A stretch of 64,000 nt of DNA from Halostella limicola (GCF_003675875.1 NZ_RCDI01000004.1:62001-126000); one strand, 5' to 3'; counted from the stretch's first letter, positions 7,769 to 16,733 are shown. Translations and numbers: made by a program. The notes: generated by a model from the sequence alone, not told the origin.

Positions 7769-8638
7769 ATGTTCCGAGACGTTCTCGTTCCGACCGACGG
7801 CAGCGACTGTGCGGGCGTCGCGGTCGAGTACGCCGCCGACCTTGCGGGACGGTACGACGCCGACGTCCACGTGCTGAACGTGGTGGACAACCGGCGCGTC
7901 GAACACGGCCCGCACTACGACGAGCGCCGTGAAGCGGCCGCCGAACTGGTCGATTCCACGGCGGATCGGCTCGAAGACGACGGGCTCGGGGCCGAACGGG
8001 CCGTGCGGACGGGGGTCCCGTACGAGGAGATCGAAGCGTACGCGTCCGAGGCGGGCGTCGACCTCGTCGCGATGGGGACGCGCGGGCGAACCGGTGTGGA
8101 CGAGCACCTCCTCGGGAGCGTCACCGAACGAGTGGTTCGATGCTCCGACGCCCCGGTCCTCACGGTCCGGACGATGGACGATTCGGCCGTCACGTTCCCA
8201 TACGACGACGTTCTCGTGCCGACGGACGGCAGCGACGGCGCCGAAGCCGCAGTCGGTCCCGCCGCGAGCGTCGCCGGCACGTACGGCGCGACCCTGCACT
8301 CGCTCTCGGTCGTCGACACGCGGTCGCTCGGGATCGACGTCCGCTCCAGCGCGCTCGTGGACGCTCTCGAAGACCAAGCCCGGGACGCCGTCGAAGCGGT
8401 CGCGGAACGGGCGTCGGCGGCGTCGGTGGCGAACACCGAGACGGCGGTCGACCACGGCCTGCCGTCGGAGTGCGTCCGAGCGTACGTCGAGGAGAACGAC
8501 GTCGACCTCGTCGTGATGGGCACGCACGGCCGGAGCGGGGTCTCCAGGTACCTCCTCGGGAGCGTCGCCGAGAAACTCGTCCGCACCTCGCCGGTACCCG
8601 TGATGACCGTCCGGGAACCGACCGGGGACGAGGCGTAG
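7769..8638 (+). CDS. Tandem universal stress protein (two UspA domains)
   Basis: The ATG at 7769 starts MFRDVLVPTDGSD, the standard opening of UspA; a second domain begins near residue 151 (YDDVLVPTDGSDG). Each half ends with the ATP-binding signature G-x2-G-x9-G-S (GTRGRTGVDEHLLGS; GTHGRSGVSRYLLGS). At 289 aa it is the normal length for a two-domain Usp. Cytoplasmic; likely binds ATP and acts in stress adaptation. It is flanked by a divergent membrane protein and a convergent esterase, so it is probably monocistronic. Confidence 0.9.
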   Translation: MFRDVLVPTDGSDCAGVAVEYAADLAGRYDADVHVLNVVDNRRVEHGPHYDERREAAAELVDSTADRLEDDGLGAERAVRTGVPYEEIEAYASEAGVDLVAMGTRGRTGVDEHLLGSVTERVVRCSDAPVLTVRTMDDSAVTFPYDDVLVPTDGSDGAEAAVGPAASVAGTYGATLHSLSVVDTRSLGIDVRSSALVDALEDQARDAVEAVAERASAASVANTETAVDHGLPSECVRAYVEENDVDLVVMGTHGRSGVSRYLLGSVAEKLVRTSPVPVMTVREPTGDEA

Positions 8639-8706
8639 CGGCGCCCGTTCCCCCGGGCGATGCCGTCCTCGTCCGCTTTGGCCGGCGGGGTCGCCTGCAG
8701 GGCGAC

Positions 8707-9648
8707 TCAGTCCGACAGGTCCGCCCTGAGGCCCGCTGCGGCGTCCTCGACCACGTCACGGGTACGATCGATGCCGGGTTCGACGAGCATGGTGAACACC
8801 CCGTGGACGAGGTCGTCGTAGTGGTAGTGCGTCGTCGGGACGCCGGCCTCGGCGAGCGCGTCGGCGTACGCCCTGCCTTCGTCGCGGAGCGGGTCGAACC
8901 CGCACGTCTGGACCGTCGCGGGCGGCAGCCCGGCGTGGCTCGCCGCGCGGAGCGGCGACGCGTATGGGTTCGCCCGGTTCAGATCGCTCGGGAAGTACTG
9001 CTCCTCGAACCACCGCATATCCGCCTCGGTCAAGTAGTACCCCTCGGCGTTCTCGTAGGAGTCCCAGTGCGTGCTCGCGCTCGTCACCGGGTAGATCAGC
9101 AGTTGCGCGTCGATCGCCGGGCCGCGACGCTCCCGGGCGAGTAGGGTGACGGCCGCGGCGAGGTTGCCGCCGGCGCTGTCGCCGCCCACGGCGAGGCGGC
9201 CGTCGCCGCCGACGGCGGCGGGGTTCTCCGCCACCCACTCGGTCACCGCGAAACAGTCTTCGACGGCCGCGGGGAACGGGTGCTCCGGTGCGCGGCGGTA
9301 ATCCGCGGCGACGATCACGCAATCGGCCGCGTTCGCCAGCGCGCGGCAGGCGGCGTCGTGGGTCTCCAGGTCCCCGAGGACGAACCCGCCGCCGTGGAAG
9401 AACGCCAGCGCCGGGTGCGGCCCGCCGCCGTCGGTTCTCGGGGTGTACACTCGGATCGGAATCTCGCCGTCGGGGCCCGGGACGGTCCGGTCCTCTGTCG
9501 CCGCCACGTCTTCCCGGTCCGACGGGTCCGAGAGAAACGCCGCCGACAGCTCCCGGGCCTGCTCCGCGCCGACGTCCGCGAGGTCGGGTTGGCCCAGTTC
9601 GTCGAGGAAGTCGAGGTAGTCGCTGACCTGGGGGTCGAGTTCGGCCAT
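8707..9648 (-). CDS. Alpha/beta hydrolase, HSL/acetyl esterase family
   Basis: A 313-residue carboxylesterase of the hormone-sensitive-lipase family. The oxyanion-hole motif HGGGFVLGD is about one third in, the nucleophile elbow GDSAGGN follows, and the acid and base of the triad are visible as GFDPLRDEG and HYDDLVHGVF near the end. It would hydrolyse short-chain acyl esters in the cytoplasm. The ATG at 9648 is preferred to a start 54 bases upstream, because homologues begin close to LDPQVSDYLDFLDE. Alone on its strand between UspA and the Gfo/Idh gene. Confidence 0.9.
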   Translation of the reverse strand: MAELDPQVSDYLDFLDELGQPDLADVGAEQARELSAAFLSDPSDREDVAATEDRTVPGPDGEIPIRVYTPRTDGGGPHPALAFFHGGGFVLGDLETHDAACRALANAADCVIVAADYRRAPEHPFPAAVEDCFAVTEWVAENPAAVGGDGRLAVGGDSAGGNLAAAVTLLARERRGPAIDAQLLIYPVTSASTHWDSYENAEGYYLTEADMRWFEEQYFPSDLNRANPYASPLRAASHAGLPPATVQTCGFDPLRDEGRAYADALAEAGVPTTHYHYDDLVHGVFTMLVEPGIDRTRDVVEDAAAGLRADLSD

Positions 9649-9761
9649 ATCCCCTGATCGGTCGATAGGGGCAAAATTGTGGGGATTGTGAACGGAAAAC
9701 AACCCAGAGAGAATTCACCGCAAGGATCAGCTATTTGCCGCCCGAACGCCTTTCTCTGCCA

Positions 9762-10862
9762 ATGAACGATGAGATAGTTCGTCTCGGAGTCGTAGGGCTC
9801 GGGTTCATGGGCCAGACGCACGCGACGAACGCCGAGACGTTCGGACACGAGGTGGTGGCCGGCGCGGACGTGGTCCCCGAATCCCGCGAGGAATTCGCGG
9901 CGGAGTACGGCGCCGCGACGTACGAGGACCCGGTGGACATGTACGACGCGGAGGAGCTCGACGCCGTCGCCGTGGCGACGCCGAACGCGTTCCACGAGGA
10001 GGCGGTCGTTCCCGCGCTGGAGCGGGGGTACGACGTCATCTGCGAGAAGCCCCTCGCACACGACCTGGAGAGCGCGGAGCGCATCGCCGCGGCCGCCCGC
10101 GAGGCGGACGCGTTCTGCACGGTCAACTTCCACAACCGCGTCTCGACGGCGGCGGAACTGTTCAAGGGCTACCAGGACGACGGTCGCTTCGGCGACGTCC
10201 GCCACGTCCGGGGCAACTACATCCGCTCGCGCGGCATCCCGGGCGTCGGCTCGTGGTTCACCGACGAGAACCTGTCCGGCGGCGGCGCTGTCGTGGACAT
10301 CGGCGTCCACGCCATCGACTTCGCGCTCCACCTGATGGACTACCCGGCCGTCGAGAAGGTGTTTGCCGTCACCCGCTCGGAGTTCGGCACCCGGGACGAC
10401 TACGTCGATCCCGGCGACTGGTACGAGGCCACCGACGAGGCCGTGTTCGACGTCGAGGACTCCGCGACAGCGATGATCCGCCTCGCCGACGACCGGACCA
10501 TATCGCTGGAGATCGCGTGGGCGGCGAACGAGGCGTCCTCGCAGGAGTTCGTCGTCCGCGGGAGCGATGCGGGCGCGAGGCTGGACCTCGGCGGCGACGG
10601 ACTGACGATGCTTGAGTCGGGCAAGCAGGGGACCGACCACCTGGTCGACTCGGCCATCGACACCGGGTCGATCGACCACACGGGCTGGGAGGGCAGCGAC
10701 AAGCGCTTCCTTGACGCGGTCGCCGCGGGCGCGGAGCCCGAGACCACGGTCGAGGAGGCGCTCACGGTCCAGCGCGTCATCGACGCGATCTACCGGTCCG
10801 GGGAGTCCGGCGAACTCGTCTCGGTCGACGAGGCGGACGCGGCGACGCGGGCCGGGGAGTAG
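9762..10862 (+). CDS. Gfo/Idh/MocA family NAD(P)-dependent oxidoreductase
   Basis: A 366-residue sugar or inositol dehydrogenase-type enzyme. The N-terminal Rossmann motif is GVVGLGFMGQTHA, followed by VATPNAFHEE and the catalytic lysine motif CEKPLAHD, then the GFO_IDH_MocA C-terminal beta sheet with GGGAVVDIGVHAIDFA carrying the conserved Asp and His. Substrate is probably a sugar or polyol, but cannot be read from sequence. The ATG at 9762 (MNDEIVRLG) sits directly before the Rossmann strand. The next gene begins 48 bases downstream on the same strand and may be co-transcribed. Confidence 0.9.
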   Translation: MNDEIVRLGVVGLGFMGQTHATNAETFGHEVVAGADVVPESREEFAAEYGAATYEDPVDMYDAEELDAVAVATPNAFHEEAVVPALERGYDVICEKPLAHDLESAERIAAAAREADAFCTVNFHNRVSTAAELFKGYQDDGRFGDVRHVRGNYIRSRGIPGVGSWFTDENLSGGGAVVDIGVHAIDFALHLMDYPAVEKVFAVTRSEFGTRDDYVDPGDWYEATDEAVFDVEDSATAMIRLADDRTISLEIAWAANEASSQEFVVRGSDAGARLDLGGDGLTMLESGKQGTDHLVDSAIDTGSIDHTGWEGSDKRFLDAVAAGAEPETTVEEALTVQRVIDAIYRSGESGELVSVDEADAATRAGE

Positions 10863-10910
10863 GCCTCGGCCGCCCGAAAGGACGAACTGCCCCCGGCGCC
10901 TAGTCGGACC

Positions 10911-11654
10911 GTGACCCGGCGCATCCCGCGGTTCCGGCCCGGACTGCCGGTGGCGATGGAGTGGCGCGACGTGCTGTTCGCGAACTGGCCGGTCGATCCC
11001 GACCTCGTCGCGGCCCACCTGCCGCCGTCGCTGTCGGTGGACACGCACGAGGGCCGGGCGTGGCTCTCGGTGGTCCCCTTCCTGAACGACGACGTCCGCC
11101 CGCTCGGCGTCCCGGCTGTCGCCGGCCTCTCGCTCCCGGAGCTGAACCTCCGCACGTACGTCACCCGCGACGGGGTGCCGGGGGTCTACTTCTTCAGCCT
11201 CGACGCCGAGGGGCTGCTCGGGGTCCTCGGCGCTCGCGTCATGAACCACCTCCCGTACTACAACGCCCGGATCGCGATCGACGAGACCGACGACGGGACC
11301 CGGTTCACCAGCCGCCGCCGGCATCCGGGGGCTCGACCCGTCGACTTCGCGGCGACGTACCGCGGTACCGGCGACCGGTTCTACGCGGAGGAGGGATCGC
11401 TCGCGGCGTTTCTCACGGCCCGGTTCCGCTACTTCACGGAGGCGCAGGACGGCACAGTGCGGTACGCGTCCATCGACCACGACCCGTGGCCGCTGTACGA
11501 GGCCGAGGTCCGGATCGACCGGAACACGCTGTTTCGCGCCAACGGGTTCCGGCCGCCGGAGTCGGATCCCGTCCACCTCTACAGCCCTGGGGTGACGACG
11601 ACCGCGTCGGAGAGCCGTCGATGGCGGCCGATCGACGACAGCGGTGCGGACTGA
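10911..11654 (+). CDS. YqjF/DUF2071 family protein
   Basis: GTG start at 10911; 247 residues. The opening MEWRDVLFANWPVDPDLVAAHLP and later LNLRTYV, YFFSLDAEGLLGVLGARV and FRYFTEAQDG are hallmark segments of DUF2071 (YqjF), a cytoplasmic acetoacetate-decarboxylase-fold family of unknown activity. It follows the Gfo/Idh gene closely and precedes a small hypothetical gene on the same strand. Confidence 0.85.
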   Translation: MTRRIPRFRPGLPVAMEWRDVLFANWPVDPDLVAAHLPPSLSVDTHEGRAWLSVVPFLNDDVRPLGVPAVAGLSLPELNLRTYVTRDGVPGVYFFSLDAEGLLGVLGARVMNHLPYYNARIAIDETDDGTRFTSRRRHPGARPVDFAATYRGTGDRFYAEEGSLAAFLTARFRYFTEAQDGTVRYASIDHDPWPLYEAEVRIDRNTLFRANGFRPPESDPVHLYSPGVTTTASESRRWRPIDDSGAD

Positions 11655-11710
11655 TCCGCGCCGAACCTTTGACAGATAGTACCAAGGACACCGCGCTCCT
11701 ACTCGACCGC

Positions 11711-12079
11711 ATGGACCCGACTCCCGCGGCGGAGTGGCCGGAACGGCCCCTCACCGAGACCGAGGCGTCCGATCTGCTGGGTGACACCCCGGACCGACCC
11801 TATCCGGCGTTCGACGAACCGGTGACGGCCGTGTGGGTGATGGACCACGACCCGGCGACGCGGGCCGCCGTCCTCGGCCCCGACGCGCCGGGCGACGCCG
11901 TCATCGAGATCGTGCTGGAGACGCGCGGGTCGTTCCACATGTACAGCTACGCCGCTGGCGACGGCGAACCGGAGTGGACCTACTACGGCGAGGAGGAGAA
12001 GGAAACGGCGGGCGCGGAGCAGATGGCGGCGACGCTGGAGAGCTATCGGGTGCTCGCCGGGGAGAGCGACCTCGACTGA
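11711..12079 (+). CDS. Haloarchaeal hypothetical protein (122 aa)
   Basis: ATG at 11711. An acidic soluble protein with a proline-rich N-terminal 45 residues and a compact second half (VWVMDHDPATRAAV, EIVLETRGSFHMYSY, EWTYYGEEEKETAGAEQM). No signal peptide, membrane segment or cysteine motif. I do not recognise a family. It has a 56-base gap to the DUF2071 gene and is convergent with the next gene. Confidence 0.7.
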   Translation: MDPTPAAEWPERPLTETEASDLLGDTPDRPYPAFDEPVTAVWVMDHDPATRAAVLGPDAPGDAVIEIVLETRGSFHMYSYAAGDGEPEWTYYGEEEKETAGAEQMAATLESYRVLAGESDLD

Positions 12080-12096
12080 CGGGCACGGTTCTCCGG

Positions 12097-12501
12097 TCAG
12101 AGGCCGAGCGCGTCCCGGATAGCGGCGAGGACGCCGTCGTCGCCCGTCGGTAGCTCGCGGGCCAGCGCGTCGACCTCGTCGTCGCCGAAGCGCTCGTCCT
12201 TCCGGGCGGACCGGAGCCACGCCTCCCACTCCGCCGGCGGCAGCGTGCCGCGCGAGTCCTCGCCCCACTGCTCGGCGAGCGCTTCCTCGTCGGGGAAGGG
12301 CACGTCCATGTCGCTCCCGCCCCAGTACAGGGGGACGAGTTTGAAGTCGTACTCCTCGTGGTTCTCGGCCCCCGTCCGCGGGATCGATGAGTCCTGCTCA
12401 CCGGTGTCGAGCGGCGCGAAGCGGTAGGGGTAGTCGTTGAAGAGGAAGACGTCTTCCGGGGTGACGACCTCGCCGTTCGGGAGTTCGAGCGTCTCGGGCA
12501 T
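12097..12501 (-). CDS. Haloarchaeal hypothetical protein (134 aa)
   Basis: ATG at 12501. Soluble and strongly acidic, beginning MPETLELPNGEVVTPEDVFLF; the centre has HEEYDFKLVPLYWGGSD and the C-terminus is helical (EVDALARELPTGDDGVLAAI). No catalytic motif, signal or membrane segment is visible. Convergent with the preceding gene and 52 bases downstream of the YeiH-type gene's end. Family not identified. Confidence 0.7.
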   Translation of the reverse strand: MPETLELPNGEVVTPEDVFLFNDYPYRFAPLDTGEQDSSIPRTGAENHEEYDFKLVPLYWGGSDMDVPFPDEEALAEQWGEDSRGTLPPAEWEAWLRSARKDERFGDDEVDALARELPTGDDGVLAAIRDALGL

Positions 12502-12553
12502 CGGCTACGGGACGGTTGGGGCGCCACCTCCTTGAGGATGTACGTCTGTCTCT

Positions 12554-13546
12554 TCAGAACAGCGCGCCGACGAGCAGATACGTCAGCGCGCTCACGACGA
12601 GCAGGTACCCGCCGACGACGCCGACGGGCACGACCCCGGCGTTACGCAGCTCACCGAGGCGGATCTCGAACCCGAGGCCGGCGAACGCGAGCAGGAAGAG
12701 CGCGTCCGACGCCGTCAGGATCGGGTCGACCGCCCACCCCGGTATCGCGCCGACGTTCGTTAGCAGCGCGACGAGGACGAACCCGAGGAGAAACTTCGGA
12801 AAGTCGACCCACACCTGCCGAACGGGCTGGTCGATCGCCCCTGCGGTCCGGCCTGTGTACCGGATCGAGTACCCGACCGCGACGACGCCGATCAGCGCGT
12901 TGCGGGCGAGTTTCGTCATCGTCGCCCACTTCCCCGCGACGGGGGAGTGTGCGAACCCGGCGGCCGCGACGGGACCGGTGGAGAACATCGAGAGGCCGAT
13001 CCAGACGCCGAACGGGCGCGGCGCGACGTCGAGCAGGCTACCGACCGCCGGGAACGCGACGAGCGTGACCGCGTCGAACAGGAGGATCGTCGCCGCGGCG
13101 TGGGCGATCTGGGACTCGTCGGCGTCGCAGACCGGCGCGACGGCGGCGATTGCGGAGACGCCGCAGATGCTCGATCCCGCCGCCAGGAGCGACCCCATGC
13201 GGTCGCCCAGCGCGGCGGCCCGCGAGAGCGCCTGCACGAGCGCGAGGCCGAAGGCGACCACGGCGACGATGAGGCCGACGAGCACCGGCCCAGCGGCGAC
13301 TATCGCCTCCACCGAGAGGCTCGCACCGAGGAGGATGATACCGGCCTCTAGCAGCGTCGAGTGCGTCGCGACGCCCCGCTCCGCCCACGCCGGGATCCGG
13401 AAGACGTTGGCGGCAACGGCCCCGACGGCGATGGCGAGGACGAGCGGCGTCACCAGCGGGATCGCGCGCCCGAGAAGCGTCGCCGCGCCGGCGACGGCGA
13501 CGAGCAAAAGCAGGCCCGGGACCGACCGCCGAGCGCCGGCGATCAT
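12554..13546 (-). CDS. YeiH family putative sulfate/sulfonate exporter
   Basis: A 330-residue polytopic protein, about ten hydrophobic segments, of the YeiH (Cons_hypoth698, PSE) family. The diagnostic block is LAAGSSICGVSAIAAVAPV, with LLEAGIILLGASLS upstream and GLGFEIRLGELRNAG near the C-terminus. The family is annotated as putative sulfate or sulfonate exporters, but substrate evidence is weak. It stands alone; there is a 173-base gap to the upstream gene. No regulator of the usual LysR type lies beside it. Confidence 0.85.
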   Translation of the reverse strand: MIAGARRSVPGLLLLVAVAGAATLLGRAIPLVTPLVLAIAVGAVAANVFRIPAWAERGVATHSTLLEAGIILLGASLSVEAIVAAGPVLVGLIVAVVAFGLALVQALSRAAALGDRMGSLLAAGSSICGVSAIAAVAPVCDADESQIAHAAATILLFDAVTLVAFPAVGSLLDVAPRPFGVWIGLSMFSTGPVAAAGFAHSPVAGKWATMTKLARNALIGVVAVGYSIRYTGRTAGAIDQPVRQVWVDFPKFLLGFVLVALLTNVGAIPGWAVDPILTASDALFLLAFAGLGFEIRLGELRNAGVVPVGVVGGYLLVVSALTYLLVGALF

Positions 13547-13720
13547 GCGGCGTCCGCGCGCCCGCTGTCGGTCGACGTCGACGGGCGGCGACGGGTCCGT
13601 CGATCATCGGCGAGCGACGCCCGGCGTAGCCGCGGCCCGCAGGGTTCCATGCTCCCCACCAGAAGCCCCCGATGCAAAGAGGTTCCCGATCCGAGGACGG
13701 CCGCGAAGACGGCTCCCGAC

Positions 13721-14596
13721 TCACTCCGGCGACTCGCCGAGCACGGCGTCGAGGAGCGCACGGGCGTCGCGCCGACGCCGCTCGCGCTCCGCCGGCGACT
13801 GCTGGTAGTCGAGGCGCTCCTCCTTGAGCGCTCGTTTGATCGCCGCGACCCGCTCCTCGCCGATGTCGCGGTCCCCGGGGATCCGCTCGTCGATCCACTC
13901 GTCGACGTGGGCCTCCCACTCCTCGCCGCCGTACGTCCCCTCCTCGACGCGCCAGTCCCAGAACTGGGCGAGTTCCCCCGGGAGGCCCTCCTCGCTTGCG
14001 CGGTGGTCCCGGACGAGCGACTTCGCGACGCGGGCGCCGTGCCCGGCGCTGACGAGCACCTGATGGGGGTCGCCTGAGAGCCACCCCGCGACGTAGAGGC
14101 CGTCCACGTCGGTCCTGCCCGTCGCCTCGTCGGCGTCGACGGGGTGGTTGCCCTCCTCGTGGAACTCGCCGTCCCGGAGGCCGGCGAGGTAGTCCGCGTC
14201 GTACGCCGTCGCGGCGACGACGTACGTCGCGCGGAGTCCCTCGCCCCCGTCGGTCCGGACGCGGAACGCGTCGCCGTCCCGCTCGACCCGTCGGACGTGG
14301 CCGTCGACGACCTCGGCGCCCTCGTACCGGGCGTGGCCCCTCGCGAGCGCGAGGAACGATTCGGGGTCGATCCCGAGAAAGCCCACGTAGTTCTCGACGA
14401 GATAACACCGCCGGATCGCCGACGTCCCGCGGTCGAGGACGACCGTGTCGAGCCCGTACCGCGCCGCGAACACGGCCGCCGCGAGCCCCGACGCGCCGCC
14501 GCCGACGACCGCCACGTCGTACTCCTCGCTGGTCGGCGCGTCGGTTTTCCCCGTTCTGATGGCGTCCGCGCGCGTCCCCTCGGACATCTCTCCCAT
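13721..14596 (-). CDS. FAD/NAD(P)-dependent oxidoreductase, thioredoxin-reductase-like, iron-regulated
   Basis: A 291-residue flavoprotein. After a 25-residue extension the FAD-binding motif is VAVVGGGASGLAAAVFAARYG; a second region (DVDGLYVAGWLSGDPHQVLVSAGHGARVA) matches the C-terminal FAD contact of the thioredoxin-reductase family. The usual redox CxxC is absent (a lone Cys is in RRCYLVENYVGF), so it is not a thioredoxin reductase. A perfect DtxR-type iron box lies 5 bases upstream of the ATG, so a role in iron acquisition, such as ferric-siderophore reduction, is plausible. The C-terminal 60 residues are charged and helical. Activity is inferred only. Confidence 0.8.
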   Translation of the reverse strand: MGEMSEGTRADAIRTGKTDAPTSEEYDVAVVGGGASGLAAAVFAARYGLDTVVLDRGTSAIRRCYLVENYVGFLGIDPESFLALARGHARYEGAEVVDGHVRRVERDGDAFRVRTDGGEGLRATYVVAATAYDADYLAGLRDGEFHEEGNHPVDADEATGRTDVDGLYVAGWLSGDPHQVLVSAGHGARVAKSLVRDHRASEEGLPGELAQFWDWRVEEGTYGGEEWEAHVDEWIDERIPGDRDIGEERVAAIKRALKEERLDYQQSPAERERRRRDARALLDAVLGESPE

Positions 14597-14600
14597 AGTG

Positions 14601-14618
14601 TTTTAGGCTAACCTAAAA
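14601..14618. promoter_or_regulatory. Perfect DtxR/IdeR-type iron box
   Basis: TTTTAGG-CTAA-CCTAAAA is a near-perfect 18-base palindrome, starting 5 bases upstream of the flavoprotein ATG, exactly the position of the box before the binding-protein gene at 6947. It would overlap the transcription start of a leaderless mRNA. Confidence 0.8.
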
Positions 14619-14733
14619 CAATTTAACGGCTTCGGAGTTCCGCTCCGCAGAGCGACGAGCGAACGGACACGCAGTCCACGGCCGGGTGTCGAGCGATCCG
14701 GTACGGTGCACTGACGGAAGGAAGCGCTCGCCG

Positions 14734-15528
14734 TTACCGACTCAGGTCGTCGAACGAAAGCGGCGTCGCCGACTCCCAGTAGCGGTCGAACGTGTCTCTC
14801 GCCCACGACTGCACCGCCGCGTCGTCCGCGTCGACCGACGCCTGCAGAACGCCGTTGTCGTCGCGGACCAGCAGGTGCACGACGCCGTCGGCCACGGTCA
14901 CCGCGAGCGGTATCGGTTCGTCTCGGACTCTGACCGCCGCGCCGTCGGCCGAGAGCAGCGACCGAAGCCGCCGGCGCAGTTCGTCGTCCTCGGCGAGCGC
15001 GTCGACGGCGCGCTTCGAGAACACGCCCCGAAAGGTCGCCGGTCCCTCCGTCACGCGGTCCTCCACCGCCGCGAGGCTCTGCTCGTTGAACGCGTGGGAG
15101 AACACCCGCACCTCGTCGGCGCCGGCGATCAGGTCGACCACCCGCTGAACCGGGGCGTTCGGGCGCGTACCGGACGGGACGGTGATGGTGGCGTCGGCGA
15201 GACGCCGGAGGTCGAAGTCCATCTCTCGCGTCGGCAGGTACCGCACGACGCCCCGAAGTTCGCTCTCCGTCTCCAGGATCTCCAGCAGGTCGGTGAACCC
15301 CTCAGCGACGAGTCGACCCGTCGCCGTCGCTTCGTACCGCCCGTCCTCGCGCCGGATCCACGACCGATCGTCGAAGTCGCTCAGGATACGTCCGAGCGTC
15401 GCCTGCGAAGCGCCCGTCTCCGCCGCCAGGTCGCTGCGCGCGTGCGGTCCCTCGGCGAGCAACTGTAGCACCTCGACGCGGTTCGCCGAGAGCGCGAGGA
15501 ACTCTATCTCTTCGAGTGCCGACTCCAT
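14734..15528 (-). CDS. Winged-helix transcriptional regulator with FilR1-type C-terminal domain
   Basis: 264 residues. The N-terminal winged helix runs through FLALSANRVEVLQLLAEGP, DLAAETGASQATLGRILSDF and EDGRYEATATGRLVAEG (roughly residues 9-77). The rest matches the DUF1724/FilR1 regulatory domain common in haloarchaea and methanogens (ADEVRVFSHAFNEQSL, FRGVFSKRAVDAL, IPLAVTVADGVVHLLVRDD). It is divergent from an EamA transporter, and the intergenic region carries two copies of a GTGAAA-type palindrome, suggesting it regulates both itself and the transporter. Ligand unknown. Confidence 0.87.
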   Translation of the reverse strand: MESALEEIEFLALSANRVEVLQLLAEGPHARSDLAAETGASQATLGRILSDFDDRSWIRREDGRYEATATGRLVAEGFTDLLEILETESELRGVVRYLPTREMDFDLRRLADATITVPSGTRPNAPVQRVVDLIAGADEVRVFSHAFNEQSLAAVEDRVTEGPATFRGVFSKRAVDALAEDDELRRRLRSLLSADGAAVRVRDEPIPLAVTVADGVVHLLVRDDNGVLQASVDADDAAVQSWARDTFDRYWESATPLSFDDLSR

Positions 15529-15569
15529 ACTCCTTCCTTTCCCCGTCGCGCGGAAAGGACTTTCGCACC

Positions 15570-15584
15570 GTGAAACTATTTCAC
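15570..15584. promoter_or_regulatory. Palindromic operator copy 1 (GTGAAACTATTTCAC)
   Basis: A 15-base inverted repeat with one asymmetric position, 42 bases before the regulator's ATG. Its inner 13 bases (GAAACTATTTCAC) are the exact reverse complement of the second copy. Confidence 0.65.
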
Positions 15585-15623
15585 ACCGTGAATAGGTGCG
15601 GCGGTGCTTGATCGTCTCTTCCC

Positions 15624-15638
15624 GTGAAATAGTTTCTG
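15624..15638. promoter_or_regulatory. Palindromic operator copy 2 (GTGAAATAGTTTC)
   Basis: The second copy of the element, on the transporter side of the divergent intergenic region; centres are 54 bases apart. A further half-site GAAACTAT follows at about 15642-15649. Confidence 0.6.
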
Positions 15639-15745
15639 AACGAAACTATAAGCGGTCATCTCCTACGAGAGAGTAAGATGATACGTCGTTCCCTTTCGCC
15701 GCTTCGCAGTTTTCCGGTATCGTCGCTCCACGGGGTGAGTTCACC

Positions 15746-16729
15746 GTGGTAGACCGACGCGCCGTGGTCTTCTTCGCCGCCGCGAGCGTCCTCTTCGGCG
15801 GGACGTTCGTCGCCGCGAAGGCGGGACTGGAGTACTTCCCGCCGCTGCTGTTCGTCGCGTTCCGGTTCGACGTGGCGGCGGTCGTCCTCGCGGCGTACGC
15901 CGTCCTCACATCGACGCGAGACGAACTCGTGCCGCGCTCGCGCGGCGACGCGGCCGGCATCCTGGCAACGGGCGTCCTCTCGATCGGTCTCACGAACGCG
16001 CTGCTGTTCGTCGGGCAGCAGTACGCCACGAGCGCCGTCGCCTCCATCGTCTTCAGCCTCAACCCCATCCTGACGCCGGTGTTCGCGGCGGCGCTGCTCG
16101 CCGACGAGCGCCTCTCCGTGCGCGCGGCGACGGGGATGCTCGTCGGCCTCGTCGGCGTCGCGCTCGTCGTCAGTCCCGACCCGGCGAACCTCCTCGGGGG
16201 AGACGCCGTCGGCAAGGCGATCCTCTTCGCCGGCGCCGTCGCCGGCGCGCTCGGGAGCGTCCTCATCCGGTGGTCCGACGGCACGCTGTCGAGCACCGTC
16301 CGCACCGCGTGGGGGCTGCCGTTCGGCGCGGCCCTCTGTCACCTCCTCGCGTGGTCGGCCGGCGAGTCACCCGGCGCCGTCGTCTGGGGACCGGAGGCCG
16401 TCGCTTCGCTCGCCTACGTCGGCGTGTTCGCCGGCGCGCTGGCGTACATCGCCTACTTCGGCCTACTCGACACGGCGGGCGCGATCCGCGCGAACCTGGT
16501 GTTCTACGTCGTGCCGGTCGTCGCGACGCTGGGCGGGTGGGCGGTTCTCGGAGAGACGATATCGCCGGGCGCGGTCGCCGGGTTCGTCACGATCTTCGCC
16601 GGGTTCGCCGTGATCGGCAGCGAGTCCGTCGACGTTCGGAGGGCCGTCACGGCCGCGGTCGCGCGGCTTCGGGTGACCGACGACCGACTCGACGTCGGCG
16701 ACGATCCCGGCGGGTTCGGGTCCGACTGA
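15746..16729 (+). CDS. EamA/DMT superfamily transporter
   Basis: GTG start at 15746, 327 residues, about ten membrane segments in two EamA repeats (first opening VVFFAAASVLFGGTFVAAKAG, second around KAILFAGAVAGALGSVLIRW). The motifs SLNPILTPVFAAALL and FYVVPVVATLGGWAVLGE at the ends of the two repeats are typical of drug/metabolite exporters. It probably effluxes a small metabolite or amino acid; substrate unknown. It is divergent from the FilR1-type regulator and shares its operator region. The C-terminal 45 residues are a charged cytoplasmic tail. Confidence 0.88.
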   Translation: MVDRRAVVFFAAASVLFGGTFVAAKAGLEYFPPLLFVAFRFDVAAVVLAAYAVLTSTRDELVPRSRGDAAGILATGVLSIGLTNALLFVGQQYATSAVASIVFSLNPILTPVFAAALLADERLSVRAATGMLVGLVGVALVVSPDPANLLGGDAVGKAILFAGAVAGALGSVLIRWSDGTLSSTVRTAWGLPFGAALCHLLAWSAGESPGAVVWGPEAVASLAYVGVFAGALAYIAYFGLLDTAGAIRANLVFYVVPVVATLGGWAVLGETISPGAVAGFVTIFAGFAVIGSESVDVRRAVTAAVARLRVTDDRLDVGDDPGGFGSD

Positions 16730-16733
16730 GCCG

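Noticed and set aside
9315..11576. Open frame of about 753 codons on the minus strand
   Set aside because: It is antisense to the Gfo/Idh and DUF2071 genes and has no domain; Arg-rich shadow.
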